This document shows, in pieces, positions 11,901 to 18,453 of a stretch of 28,256 nt of DNA. The DNA comes from Symbiodinium natans. Its lineage: Eukaryota > Sar > Dinophyceae > Suessiales > Symbiodiniaceae. The notes beneath the pieces are model-generated. The model worked only from the letters and a program-made list of their open reading frames with translations. It ran no database searches and had not been told where the DNA came from. The translations under genes were made by a program, and so were the position numbers. The stretch spans positions 275,294 to 303,549 of the forward strand of contig CAJNDS010002725.1 in NCBI GenBank assembly GCA_905221605.1, in the 5' to 3' direction. Numbering within the stretch: position 1 is the stretch's first letter; the number at the start of each line of letters is the position of its first letter.

Positions 11901-13871
11901 CTACAAACCATGTACAGTGAAGTGCGTGGCCTTCACCAGCGGGATGTCCTTGGCGCTCTCCGGCAGCTCCTGGGGCAGCCAAGATGGCAGCCGCCATGGT
12001 GGGGGTTTTGGGTTTAGGGTTTAGGGTTTAGGGTTTGGGGGTTGGGGTTTAGGGTGAAGGGGTTGGGGTGTAGGGTCTCGGGCGAAGGGCTTACTTGGGG
12101 CTTCGGGTATCCTATGGTCGGCTTAGAGGGCGTCTCGGGTTTAGGGCTTAGGGTATCCTATTGTCGGCTTAGATGGCGAGCCCGCTGACGTTGTGTGATG
12201 GGGGGGTGGGGGGGCTTGTTCTCAGTTTCCCTTTGGAGGTACCGTTCGTCCTTATATTAAGGGGAACCCAAATGTCAGCCTAATTTTCAACAACCGCCAC
12301 CCCCATCTTTTCCTGAAATCTCCCTTTCGAACTCGGAGATCTCCCCACAAAACCCTTCAAACACTTCTTTGCCCACACCCAAAACCCTAAACCCTAAACC
12401 CTATACACCCTTCGGTTCTTCGCAAAATGCGCCTTTCTGATCTTCTCGAGCTTGTCTAAGCTGCGGCCGGCCATTGCCCAGTTCACCTTCTCGCCACCTG
12501 CCAGGTTTAGAGGGTTTAGGGTTTAGGGTTTAGGGTTTAGGGTTCTGGGTTTAGGGTTTAGGGGGGTTTGGTGTTCTTGGTCGATAGTGGATTTACCTGC
12601 AGTTTTATGGGTTCTACCTGCTAACTAAGGAGTAGTTCCTACTAAACTGCAGGTAAATAGAGTCCGAGGTAGAATTTTGGTTCTGTATAGGTTTAAGGCC
12701 ACTTGTTGAAGCTTCAAGGTTTATTGGCCTTCGGGTTTTAAGCATTTGAATCTACAGGGTTCAGGGTTTTGGTTCTAGGGCTTTCAGGGCTTGGGGTTGA
12801 AAGGCTCTAAGGGCTTTAACATAAGTCTTTCTGGCTTAAGGGCCTTTAGGGCTTCATAAGCAGCAAGGACTTATGAGGGTTGTAAGCGGCCTGAGGTTTT
12901 GATTCAGGCAGTCGAGGTTCTTTGGCGTCCTTGCGTCGACGCCCGGCCACCACCCTGCAACCTGAGCCCTGAACTCTCGGTCCTCCTAAGCTCTATAGGG
13001 TTTAGGGTTCAGGGTTCAGGGTTAGGGTTTAGGGTTTAGGGTTTAGGGTTTAGGGTTCAGGGTTTAGGGTTTAGGGTTTAGGGTTTAGGGTTTAGGGTTT
13101 AGGGTTTAGGGTTTAGGGTTTAGGGTTTAGGGTTTAGGGTCTAGGGTCAAAATCATCCACGAGACATCCCGGAAAGCCAGAGCTCTAAACCCATAAAGGC
13201 CTACGACGCATCTTCCCACGACCATAAACCTCCAAAACTTCTCCTCTTCCTCGACGTCCCAAGCCCTGTGTATGATGAAACAAACCGAAATCCGAAACTC
13301 TAAGCCGCAAACGGCCATGAGATCCCTATCCCACCCTAACCGCAAAGGTCTAAACCTGCAAAACCCTTTTAACCTCCATACGAGCTAGACCGCTGATCCG
13401 CCTCGGTTGGCAAGGTATTCGCATGCTAGGCGGCCGGTGAACCCCGTTGCGCCCAGCACCTGGCAAAAACCGAGGCCAGACACGTTTTTGATGCGTTGAG
13501 GGCTTGTAGGGTTGTGGTTCCGGGTAGGGTTCTGCATGGAGCTTCCAAATTCCCAAGAGTCATATTGTTCGAGGACTCTGATTGGGGCTTTTGGCCCCCC
13601 TGTGGACTGATTGAAGAATTATTGCTGCAGTCACGTGGCGGTGGCTGTCATCTACGTGCCATCGTCACTGTAGGTTTACCCTAAGGGTCCATGTACCTGA
13701 TTAATTATTGTATACTTGGGCCTAAAGTCCCTTGATATGAAGTACTTTAAGGCCCAAGTATTCCCTATTTAGGCACATGGACCCCCGGGTTAATGTGTTA
13801 CCTTCAACCTCAAGGCGACAAGAACTCCTCCGTCCGATTTGCCCAGGCACCACCACATCGTAGGTTGGCAT
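183..13871 (-). CDS. Saccharopine dehydrogenase-like oxidoreductase (SCCPDH family), many small exons, C-terminus incomplete
   Basis: Exons I can join on the minus strand: 13871-13851, 13459-13402, 12497-12433, 11969-11916, 11557-11522, 7229-7170, 6482-6435, 5653-5576, 4500-4457, 2691-2646, 1741-1661, 1076-976, possibly 903-868, and 275-183. The product starts MPTYDVV, then VLGATGFTGRLACEYLANRG (Rossmann nucleotide-binding loop), VNWAMAGRSLDKLEK, VDVTNPADLEER, AKVILNYAGTPYADK, GLPVVEACTNNGCCYI, DITGE, VHCAGFDSIPSDIGA, MSGGASGGTLESG and a proline/glycine-rich end near GLDPPGGQAGPD. These are the family landmarks in the right order. Family members are NAD(P)-binding oxidoreductases, often membrane- or lipid-droplet-associated; the substrate cannot be told. 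Donors are GT, GC or GA; acceptors are AG, usually before G. Phases agree at every junction except 2646/1741, which is one base out, so that boundary is unresolved. The reading at 275-183 reaches a TAG, but the family normally continues, so more exons probably lie outside the window. A metacaspase-like gene sits in the intron 11521-7230. Confidence 0.85.
1103..1185 (-). repeat. Interstitial telomere-type array (CCCTAAA)n
   Basis: Seven clean units and a few broken ones, in the SCCPDH intron 1660-1077. Opposite-orientation TTTAGGG units follow at 1308-1347, and CCCTAAG-type units at 1593-1635. Confidence 0.9.
1994..2235. repeat. Paired telomere-type arrays in opposite orientation
   Basis: CCCTAAA units at 1994-2055 and TTTAGGG/TTTTAGGG units at 2159-2235, facing each other across about 100 bp of unique DNA, in an SCCPDH intron. 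Confidence 0.88.
2255..2356. mobile_element. 102-bp MITE with 8-bp target duplication, copy A
   Basis: Inverted repeats TTGGGATGTTCCCCCTTATG and its near reverse complement (ending GGGGGAACATCCCAA) enclose about 40 bp. The element is flanked by a perfect 8-bp direct repeat, GCTTGCAC at 2247-2254 and 2357-2364. It is in an SCCPDH intron. An 8-bp duplication is typical of hAT-like and some other DNA transposons. Confidence 0.85.
2524..2612 (-). repeat. Interstitial telomere-type array (CCCTAAA)n
   Basis: About twelve consecutive CCCTAAA units, ending about 35 bp from the SCCPDH exon 2691-2646. Confidence 0.92.
2699..2895 (+). repeat. Long TTTAGGG array with CTTAGGG variants
   Basis: About 28 units, starting 8 bp upstream (gene sense) of the 2691 exon boundary. 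A block of GGGCTTA variants lies at 2722-2765. The array resumes at 3477-3525 on the far side of the 585-bp TIR element. Confidence 0.92.
2896..3480. mobile_element. 585-bp TIR element inserted in a TTTAGGG array
   Basis: Bounded by TAATCCGAGCTCCTGTTTAA and its reverse complement, with TTTAGGG repeats running up to it on both sides, so it split an array. The target duplication is probably TA. Inside, GAAGCCGGGGCTTCGGTTTT (first base variable) occurs twice, near 3115 and 3363, suggesting an internal duplication. Near the right end there is a G run followed by a C run (3435-3459) that may be an assembly weak point. Two short ORFs inside match nothing I recognise; no transposase is visible. Confidence 0.7.
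4178..4395 (+). repeat. TTTAGGG units and a 9-bp variant array (GGGTTTATA)
   Basis: TTTAGGG at 4178-4219, then at 4270-4395 a run of GGGTTTATA, GGGCTTATA and GGGTTGATA units: a 9-bp derivative of the telomere unit. In one frame it reads as Lys-Pro-Tyr repeats, which I regard as an artefact. Confidence 0.85.
4596..4678. mobile_element. 83-bp MITE with 8-bp target duplication, copy B
   Basis: Same terminal repeats as the copy at 2255-2356 (TTGGGATGTTCCCCCTTATA / ...GAGGAACATCCCAA). Flanks are GCTATCAC (4588-4595) and CCTATCAC (4679-4686), 7 of 8 identical. It sits in the SCCPDH intron 5575-4501, about 100 bp from the exon at 4500. Confidence 0.82.
5218..5257 (-). repeat. Short CCCTAAA array
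   Basis: Five units within a longer C/A-rich tract (about 4880-5200) that itself looks like decayed telomere repeat. Confidence 0.8.
5664..5745 (+). repeat. TTTAGGG array with ATAGGG variants
   Basis: Starts about 10 bp upstream (gene sense) of the SCCPDH exon 5653-5576; four clean units, then GGGTATA and GGGTTAA variants. A G homopolymer follows at 5849-5862. Confidence 0.85.
7009..7126 (+). mobile_element. Introner-like TIR element, family 2, copy 1
   Basis: A 118-bp element in the SCCPDH intron between exons 7229-7170 and 6482-6435. The left end reads CCTTGGGCGCCACATGAACC and then CTAAAA; the right end is its imperfect reverse complement, closing TTAAGG. The core (TACCCTATACTACTCTAATC, then an AT-rich stretch) is shared with the copies at 9217-9336 and 9773-9935. 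Flanks suggest a 2-bp TT duplication. It has no coding capacity. Confidence 0.75.
7656..7900 (+). repeat. Two clean TTTAGGG arrays
   Basis: About twelve units at 7656-7742 and eleven at 7824-7900, separated by 80 bp of unique DNA, inside the large SCCPDH intron. Opposite-strand CCCTAAA patches lie at 7284-7328 and 8223-8265. Confidence 0.93.
8007..8085. mobile_element. 79-bp inverted-repeat element
   Basis: CAGGATGGGCTA and TAGCCCATCCTG form perfect 12-bp ends around an AT-rich middle. It lies downstream of the metacaspase stop, in the large SCCPDH intron. Flanks GGCAGTTCTG and GGCAACTCTG are similar but not exact, so the target duplication is uncertain. Confidence 0.55.
8362..10783 (-). CDS. 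Metacaspase-like protein (peptidase C14 fold) with altered catalytic residues, nested in an SCCPDH intron
   Basis: Nine exons can be joined: 10783-10661, 10543-10401, 10114-10027, 9773-9732, 9442-9340, 9217-9158, 9042-8984, 8853-8476, 8394-8362. They total 1029 nt, an open frame of 342 codons plus TAA. The N-terminus MPERKALVVGINYVDTSAEL is the first strand of a metacaspase p20 domain. It is followed by NDALRW, IPTRDNIVQGLDWL, EEALCPLD, HVITDQELHEHFASLPGG and LTLILDAS. The p10 part reads FCITACGAGQCAIEAYLNGS and GVLTFCLLEAL, then a tail. Metacaspases are Arg/Lys-directed cysteine peptidases using a His in an SGHG-type motif and a Cys in DxCHSG. Here those places read CGRA and DASF, so the dyad appears lost: either a pseudo-enzyme or a decaying copy. 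The frame stays open across nine exons, which favours a protein under constraint. Introns are GA-AG, GC-AG or GT-AG, and several are inverted-repeat elements. Exons 6, 7 and 9 are the least certain. Confidence 0.8.
8395..8475 (-). mobile_element. Introner-like element, family 1, short copy in the last metacaspase intron
   Basis: An 81-bp intron between exons 8853-8476 and 8394-8362. Its gene-sense 3' end GGTTACTGGGCTACCAAG matches the terminal repeat of the copy at 8854-8983; the other end is truncated (starts GTGCCCTTTCTC). The internal AGGGCACCCTTTG is shared with the other copies. Confidence 0.6.
8854..8983 (-). mobile_element. Introner-like TIR element, family 1, full copy
   Basis: A 130-bp metacaspase intron bounded by GTAGCCCAGTGGTACC and GGTTACTGGGCTACTGAG in gene sense, that is, inverted repeats with the core GTAGCCCAGT. 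The terminal repeat supplies the GT donor; the AG lies just outside the other repeat. An internal (TAA)n microsatellite at 8874-8903 and AAGGGCACCCTTTTTTGGG are present. The flanking exons join in phase at TTG|GTT. Confidence 0.75.
9217..9336 (+). mobile_element. Introner-like TIR element, family 2, copy 2, acting as a metacaspase intron
   Basis: A 120-bp element with about 25-bp imperfect terminal inverted repeats (CCTTGCGGACCGAATAAACC inward; the other end CCTTGAGGACAAAATGAGCC on the opposite strand). It is flanked by TA on both sides. It corresponds almost exactly to the intron between metacaspase exons 9442-9340 and 9217-9158: the 3' splice site CAAG|G is the end of the element's terminal repeat, and a GT donor is made by the target TA with the preceding G. 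Confidence 0.75.
9441..9743. repeat. 14-bp direct repeats at both ends of a metacaspase intron
   Basis: TCCTGATCCGTGAT occurs at 9441-9454 and 9730-9743. Both copies encode the same exon piece (ITDQ on the minus strand). The intron 9443-9731 (GA-AG) lies between them, so splicing removes one copy. Confidence 0.9.
9495..9633 (+). repeat. TTTAGGG/TTCAGGG array filling a metacaspase intron
   Basis: About twenty units, alternating TTTAGGG and TTCAGGG with two GTGTAGG units. It takes up about half of the intron 9731-9443, whose ends carry a 14-bp direct repeat. Confidence 0.93.
9773..9935 (-). mobile_element. Two tandem introner-like elements, family 2, copies 3 and 4
   Basis: Two family-2 copies lie head to tail, at about 9773-9850 and 9846-9935, inside the metacaspase intron 10026-9774. 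Each carries the core AGTAGTATAGGGT and a CCTTGGGGACG-type (copy 3) or decayed TTTTGGGGTTCTG-type (copy 4) end. Relative to the gene they are inserted in the opposite direction to copies 1 and 2. The far end of copy 4 runs into a CCCTAAA array at 9941. The 3' splice site CCCAAG|GAC is again the terminal repeat. Confidence 0.65.
9941..10015 (-). repeat. CCCTAAA array with CCCTACA variants
   Basis: About ten units in the metacaspase intron 10026-9774, ending 11 bp from the exon at 10027. The unit CCCTACACCCTAAACCCTAA recurs. Confidence 0.9.
10544..10660 (-). mobile_element. Introner-like element, family 1, diverged copy in metacaspase intron 1
   Basis: A 117-bp GA-AG intron between exons 10783-10661 and 10543-10401. 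It shares AAGTAACC and AAGGGCACCCAAACCC with the family-1 copies, and its ends (GGACCCATAGTAGGCCC; GGTTACTTTTGGGTTTAG in gene sense) look like decayed forms of the family-1 terminal repeat. AG|GAA occurs at both splice junctions. Confidence 0.55.
11397..11503 (-). mobile_element. Introner-like TIR element, family 1, copy in the large SCCPDH intron
   Basis: Has GTAACCATATTTTCATAAGT at one end and GGTAGCACTGGGCTACCC at the other, with the shared GTGCACCCTTGGTTGGTTAC inside. It lies immediately downstream (gene sense) of the SCCPDH exon 11557-11522. Its end could itself supply a GT donor (TGG|GTAGCC) in the same phase as the AGG|GTTTGC donor I chose. Confidence 0.6.
11820..11905 (-). repeat. CCCTAAA then CCCTGAA array
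   Basis: Four CCCTAAA units followed by six CCCTGAA units, a local spread of one variant, ending 10 bp from the SCCPDH exon 11969-11916. Confidence 0.9.
12005..12060 (+). repeat. Short TTTAGGG array
   Basis: Three clean units and several GGGGTT variants, about 35 bp upstream (gene sense) of the 11969 exon boundary. Confidence 0.8.
12507..12562 (+). repeat. Short TTTAGGG array
   Basis: About seven units, beginning 10 bp upstream (gene sense) of the 12497 exon boundary. Confidence 0.85.
12591..12658. mobile_element. 68-bp inverted-repeat element
   Basis: ATTTACCTGCAGTTTTA and TAAACTGCAGGTAAAT form near-perfect ends, 68 bp overall, in the SCCPDH intron 13401-12498. No clear target duplication. 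Confidence 0.5.
12995..13145 (+). repeat. Long TTTAGGG array
   Basis: About twenty units in the SCCPDH intron 13401-12498, with TTCAGGG variants at the start. Confidence 0.93.
13685..13784. mobile_element. 100-bp inverted-repeat element in SCCPDH intron 1
   Basis: Outer ends GGGTCCATGTACCT and AGGCACATGGACCC (13 of 14 complementary) enclose a second inverted pair, ATACTTGGGCCTAAAGT and ACTTTAAGGCCCAAGTAT. It can fold into one long hairpin. No clear target duplication. Confidence 0.55.
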
Positions 13872-14119
13872 CTTCGCAGACCGCAGGCTCCAGCGCAGGG
13901 AGGACCGAAGTTGCTTGAAGCAACAGCTGCGGCCAGGACATACGAGCACATCACATCTCCACACTTGTCCACCCCAGAAGCCTTAGAAAGGGTATACGTC
14001 GTGGGGGGGGGGGGGGGGAAGGGGAAGGATGGTGCCGATTTTACGGGGCTCCGCCATAAATACAGAGTACCTGCCACCCAGGGAGGTGGTTTTTCAAAAG
14101 CGACCCCGGTGGGCCCCAT

Positions 14120-14650
14120 AGGCCCTAAACCCCAAACCCTAAACCCTAAACCCTCCAATGGAAATCCAGGCTCGGAGTCGCAAACTTTTTTCCCTGCCGA
14201 TCGCCAGGCACGAGGATGTGCCGGGAACGTTGAAACGTGACCCGCAGCAGACACCCCAAAACCCCTAAATTCTTTAACCCCAAACCTCGAAACCCTGAAC
14301 CTTAGATCCTGTAGACCCTGAAATTAATAAGCTGCAAAAGCCTGACGTGCTACCTGCGTCGATGTCAGTTTAAGCTTAGCAAGCTCTGCAAATCCAACAC
14401 CTCGGATTTTTGAGAAACCCATCGCCATCCACGATGTAAGGACCTCTATATACTCTACTGAGCTTGGCACCCTTGCAAAAGCCATGATTCTAGCTGTTCT
14501 TTGGGGATTCTACTAACCAAAAACTGAGAAATGGAAATCAAGTACCCCTAAGTGTAGTTTAAGGTGCATGCCTTCAGGTGTTGGGCTCGGCGGGTACCTG
14601 AAACCCTAAACAATGAACCCTAAAACCTAAACCCTAAACCCTAAACCCTA
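14120..14650 (-). repeat. Short CCCTAAA patches upstream of the SCCPDH start
   Basis: CCCTAAA runs at 14120-14153 and 14612-14650. TTTTAGGG-like decayed units follow at 14738-14850. Unique DNA lies between. Confidence 0.75.
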
Positions 14651-15085
14651 GAATGCTCCGGGAAAAGACGGCCTGGCCTTGCAGGCTTTTGAGGGCACTC
14701 CGACTGCGTCCCGGGGGTACTTACAGCCAGGCAACTTTGAGGGTTTTAGGGTTTCTGGTTGAGGCTTTTATAGGGTTCTAGGGTTTTAGGGTTTTAGGGT
14801 GTCAGGGTGTTGCGGTTTCAGGGCTTTAAGGTTTTAGGGTTTTGGGGTTTCGAGTTTCAGGGCTAGCTGTACTTGCAACCTTGGTTTGGGAGCTTATGCA
14901 AATTTGGCTATAGCTACAAGTGCAGACCAAACCCGGGGTTACCGGACGTAGGGAGCTCTTTCAACTAAAGTGTATAAGTAGGTTAGAACTGTACCACGGG
15001 CCTCTACTCAGGCATCTTCTTCAGCCACAATGCTGCCTCACAATCGATCCGTCCTTGGTCCCTCGCCGAGCCGGCCGGAACAGCT

Positions 15086-15595
15086 GTGGGCAAAGCTGCG
15101 AACATCACTACATCGACTCCCCCCAAGAGAACTCTTTCAAGGGATTGTATAGAGACACTACATCCCGAAGTCCCTACTAAGAACCAGCAAGAAGGTTCTT
15201 GTGGAAGTTCCTTGACGCAGCGGTTCCGACCTAGCCGAATGAGTTGGACACTTGGCGGATGTCACTCGTGTGCAGGCACCGTTGCTGACGTTCGCGCCGC
15301 CAGGGGGCTACCCATCATGCAGCCCGGCCCAATAACTACTCCTGAAGGGATGATAGTTGCGATGATGCACTGTTGGTACTGGCAATCAGTGGTAGAATCC
15401 CCTGTGGCAAGCGACGCCCTGAAGCACACAGCATGCCGCCTTGCTGCTGCTGTCAGCGGCTTCCCTTGTGCTCCAAGGGCTTGTGAAACTCAGTTTGGCG
15501 GTGTGGCTGTCGGAGACCATAATGTTTTGCATTCTCAAACGCTTCGAAACAAAATCGTGTCACAAACCTGGTGCTACTCGAACCCCTCCGTGTAA
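15086..15595 (+). CDS. Unrecognised open reading frame, 169 codons
   Basis: The longest non-repetitive open frame in the window. It begins MGKAANITTSTPPKR and includes GLPIMQPGPITTPEGMIVAM and a Cys/Trp-containing middle. The minus strand is also open over most of 15180-15480, so the coding strand is unsettled. I see no known motif, no signal peptide and no membrane segment. It may be one exon or no gene at all. Confidence 0.2.
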   Translation: MGKAANITTSTPPKRTLSRDCIETLHPEVPTKNQQEGSCGSSLTQRFRPSRMSWTLGGCHSCAGTVADVRAARGLPIMQPGPITTPEGMIVAMMHCWYWQSVVESPVASDALKHTACRLAAAVSGFPCAPRACETQFGGVAVGDHNVLHSQTLRNKIVSQTWCYSNPSV

Positions 15596-15887
15596 GGCTT
15601 ACGGCATCTGCTTGTGGGGCTGTCGTCCCCAGGAGTTTATACGGGTCTCCTCCGGTGGCCAGCCACCACTTTACTAACCTCAGCCGCCCGCACCGCAGGC
15701 GGCCAGGCGCGCCAGGTCCGTCGGCTCCAAGCCGTCTGTGCGGTGTGGGGCCTCTCGCTTCCCACGCCTAACCCTTGTAGAAAACAAAACGGAACAGCCG
15801 TTACAGAATATTTTACAGGGTTCGTTAGTTTAAGGAAGAGGTTGATAGCAGCGGCATGGTATGGGAGGGGGGGGGGGGGGGGCGGGG

Positions 15888-16055
15888 GGCATGTCGTTGG
15901 ACAACTTTAAGGCTTCGGAGGTTGGTGAGTCTTGCGTGCTCCAAGTCGCAGGAGCGCCTCTGCTGCGAGGGTTGTTTCAACAGCCACCCCCGGCTTATTT
16001 CCAAGGCCCCTCAAGTCCTAAAGCTCACCCATGGTTCAGGGCAGAGTCTTTTTAG
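15888..16055 (+). CDS. Unrecognised small open frame
   Basis: Reads MSLDNFKASEVGESCVLQVA, then a Pro-rich part (QQPPPAYFQGP), ending at TAG; the ATG follows a G homopolymer. Composition is protein-like but no family is recognised, and overlapping frames are open too. Confidence 0.2.
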   Translation, partial: GMSLDNFKASEVGESCVLQVAGAPLLRGLFQQPPPAYFQGPSSPKAHPWFRAESF

Positions 16056-16160
16056 GCCTTCTGGGTTACGGTTGCACCCTTCAAGAAGAAGTTGGGGTTC
16101 GCTGTTGTGATGAACCCTATAACCCTTGCTCAACCCAGCCTCTGCTCCAAGCAACCTTAA

Positions 16161-16240
16161 ACCCTACAACCCTACAACCCTACCACCCTACAACCCTATA
16201 ACCCTAATCCTGCAACCCTATCACCCTAAACCCTACAAAC
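16161..16240 (-). repeat. CCCTACAA variant array
   Basis: About nine degenerate 8-bp units (CCCTACAA, CCCTATAA), a derivative of the telomere unit. Confidence 0.75.
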
Positions 16241-16559
16241 CTATAAGCACAGCTTCTCGCAGCACGACCGTCGGACGTGCCTTCCCTGCGTTGGGCGCCT
16301 TGCCCGCATAAGCGCTCGGGACCTCGGGGCGCTACGGACCGGAAATAAGGCACTAGGTACCACATATTTCCGACTTGCCCTGAGTTTAAGGATGATGGTC
16401 ATAGTTCTCCCACGAAGAGACAGGAAGCCACCAGCGGCTACTGCATCATTCAAGAGCTGTAGAAAGTTGGCCCAGAGCCGAGTGCCGGGCAAAGAGAGAA
16501 TGAAAGAAGCGGTACAGGACCGCCTCACAGGACATTCATGCCATTAGTGCTGAACTTGA

Positions 16560-17260
16560 GATCTGCTGTCTAGAAGAACACTGATGTAAACATTTGTCGG
16601 AGGATGGTCCTCGAAACGCCGCCGGAGAACCTGGTTTCATTTCCCCAAGCCATTCCACTTTCAAAGCGAAAGCGGCCATTTCAAAACACTCCATGCAAGA
16701 CCGCCCGGTTTTCTAACAAAGGCCAAGCTCCTCGAAGCTTGCACCCCTGTAGACTCCCATTCTGAACAGCGGGTTCGAAACTTCGATACCTGCCTTCCTT
16801 AAGCTTCCCAAAACTAAACCGTCCATCCTAAACCCTAAACCCTATGGATCATAAACCCTAAACCCTATGACTCCTAAACCCTAAACCTCTCGAGCATCTG
16901 CGAGCCCTTCCCAGCCCGGCCCAGATGGTCAGGAGCCACTCCCAGGCCACTTGCTGGAGGTGGCTCCAGCGCCTCTGTGCCTCTCTGGGGGAGCTTGAGG
17001 GGGACTTTTGCGGGCTTGTGGGTGGTTAAGGGTTTGGGGTTGAGCAAGTTTAGAAAGCTTAGGTTCTAGTGGAGTTTTGGGTGGGTTCAGGGGTTGGGAG
17101 TTGGGTTGAGCAACCTAGGGTTTACACCCTGTAACCTCCCAGAACACAATAAGGGGAGAATGACAAGATCCTGAGAGCACACTAGCTTACATGAATTCCT
17201 TGAGCACGGGGGCCTGAAGCCCGAAGAGCTCCAGCTGCATATTCAACCCGGCCCTGCAAA
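16560..17260 (-). CDS. Possible exons of an unrecognised minus-strand gene
   Basis: Three stretches look protein-like on the minus strand: about 17253-17190 (contains LELFGLQAPVLKEF, followed by a GTAAGC donor), about 16825-16727 (contains AGIEVSNPLFRMGVYRGASF) and about 16697-16600 (contains FEMAAFALKVEWLGEMK). Other frames are open over the same DNA, so neither strand nor phase is secure. No family is recognised. Confidence 0.25.
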
Positions 17261-17578
17261 TATCTAACTCGCAACTTCTGTTCATGCCGCCTGCTCCGTC
17301 TGGCTCTCTTTCTGCATCAGCATCACGGAGATCTCTGTACAGCCTGCCTGGCAGGAGCCAAATGCACACCGAAAGAAGCCCTCAGCGTTCTCATTCCGAA
17401 CCTATTAAAGCCCCCCCAACCTTCTTCATGGCTTGCAGCACCAGAAATCAAATTAAATTGCGTGGCCTGAAACCCATGGAAGCCAAGTGTCGGTTGCCCT
17501 CAACCCTGAAGCCCTAAACCCTAGGTTTAGGGTTCGGGGTTTAGTGTTTAGGGGCCCTAAGCCCTACACTGTTTGTGC

Positions 17579-18141
17579 AGCGTGGGGGGTGCCTTTGGAA
17601 GCAGATCGCTGAGCATTGCGGATGCATCAGCGAGTACCTCGAGCAAAATCTGCGGGCAGTCTACAAAAATGATATGGAGTCCTGGATGGCAAGAACATGC
17701 CTTCCTACTGATGTGCTTGTTACATAAACCCTTTTTGCAGCTGGGACTCAGTCCCTAAACTCTCAAAACTTTGAACCCTAAACCCTAACAAGAAGCCCTA
17801 TAACTCTCTTGGGCTACGAAAGCCCATCTGAGGTGTTAACATCCCCGCGTGTTTTGCAGGACATGCACACGCAACTCTCGCACCTTCCCGCGGCAGATCA
17901 GCCGCTGCCTAATCAAGGCACCGCAGCCGAAACGCAAGAGACTGGACGGGGAAGAAACTGGCATAGCCGACAGCTGAAAAGCAATCGACTAGCGACTACA
18001 GGGCGTCTGTGCCGAGTCGATACATTGTCAGATGAGGGGGCGGATACTCGTCATTCCATGAGAAAGACCTTGGATTCTCTGTGGCGACAGCCGCCGTCGT
18101 CTTGGATCCTACATGTCCAGTGGGGCCTTACCAGGGTTTAG
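17579..18141 (+). CDS. Possible exons of an unrecognised plus-strand gene
   Basis: After TGTTTGTGCAG at 17568-17578, a plus-strand frame reads LWKQIAEHCGCISEYLEQNL, then AVYKNDMESWMARTCLPTDV, up to a TAA at 17724-17726. A second acceptor-like TGTTTTGCAG ends at 17859 and is followed by DMHTQLSHLPAADQPLPNQG, open to 18141. The composition is protein-like and the minus strand is worse. No family is recognised. If real, this gene runs head to head with the SCCPDH gene. Confidence 0.35.
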
Positions 18142-18354
18142 GGTTTATAGGGTTCAGGGAGGGACCTTGTGGTGATGCGAACCCTAAACAGCTTCAAACC
18201 TCAGAGTCGCCAGAGAAGACGCGGTTTCTCGATTCTACATGGACATGTGGATGCAAAAGCCATGGGGCGACGGATGCTGAACAATTGTCCTGACTTCTTG
18301 CACGAGGCCACAAAGTCACAAAAGGCGTTCTTTCCTGAAACTGCACTGTGTTCG

Positions 18355-18387
<33 letters not shown>

Positions 18388-18453
18388 ATATGTATGTACG
18401 TAGGACCTTTAGGGTCTATTTGGCACGCCTCGTTTGCCGCCGGGAAGTCCCTA

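Larger units (their letters stand above)
13872..18450. other. Mixed unique DNA with unrecognised exon-like stretches
   Basis: Upstream of the SCCPDH start. It holds open stretches in several frames on both strands, separated by short telomere-like patches (for example 16825-16890). No family was recognised and no splice chain could be built as for the two genes to the left. A G homopolymer at 14003-14018 and another at 15866-15882 may mark assembly weak spots. A (TA)n tract lies at 18355-18375. Confidence 0.5.

Noticed and set aside
16765-16785. GGGTTCGAAAC, resembling a tRNA T-loop
   Set aside because: No acceptor, D or anticodon stem could be fitted around it.
1-18450. Relict dinoflagellate spliced-leader sequences as a sign of retroposed cDNA
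   Set aside because: I looked for the AGCCATTTTGGCTCAAG-type leader end near both gene starts and did not see it; both genes have introns.
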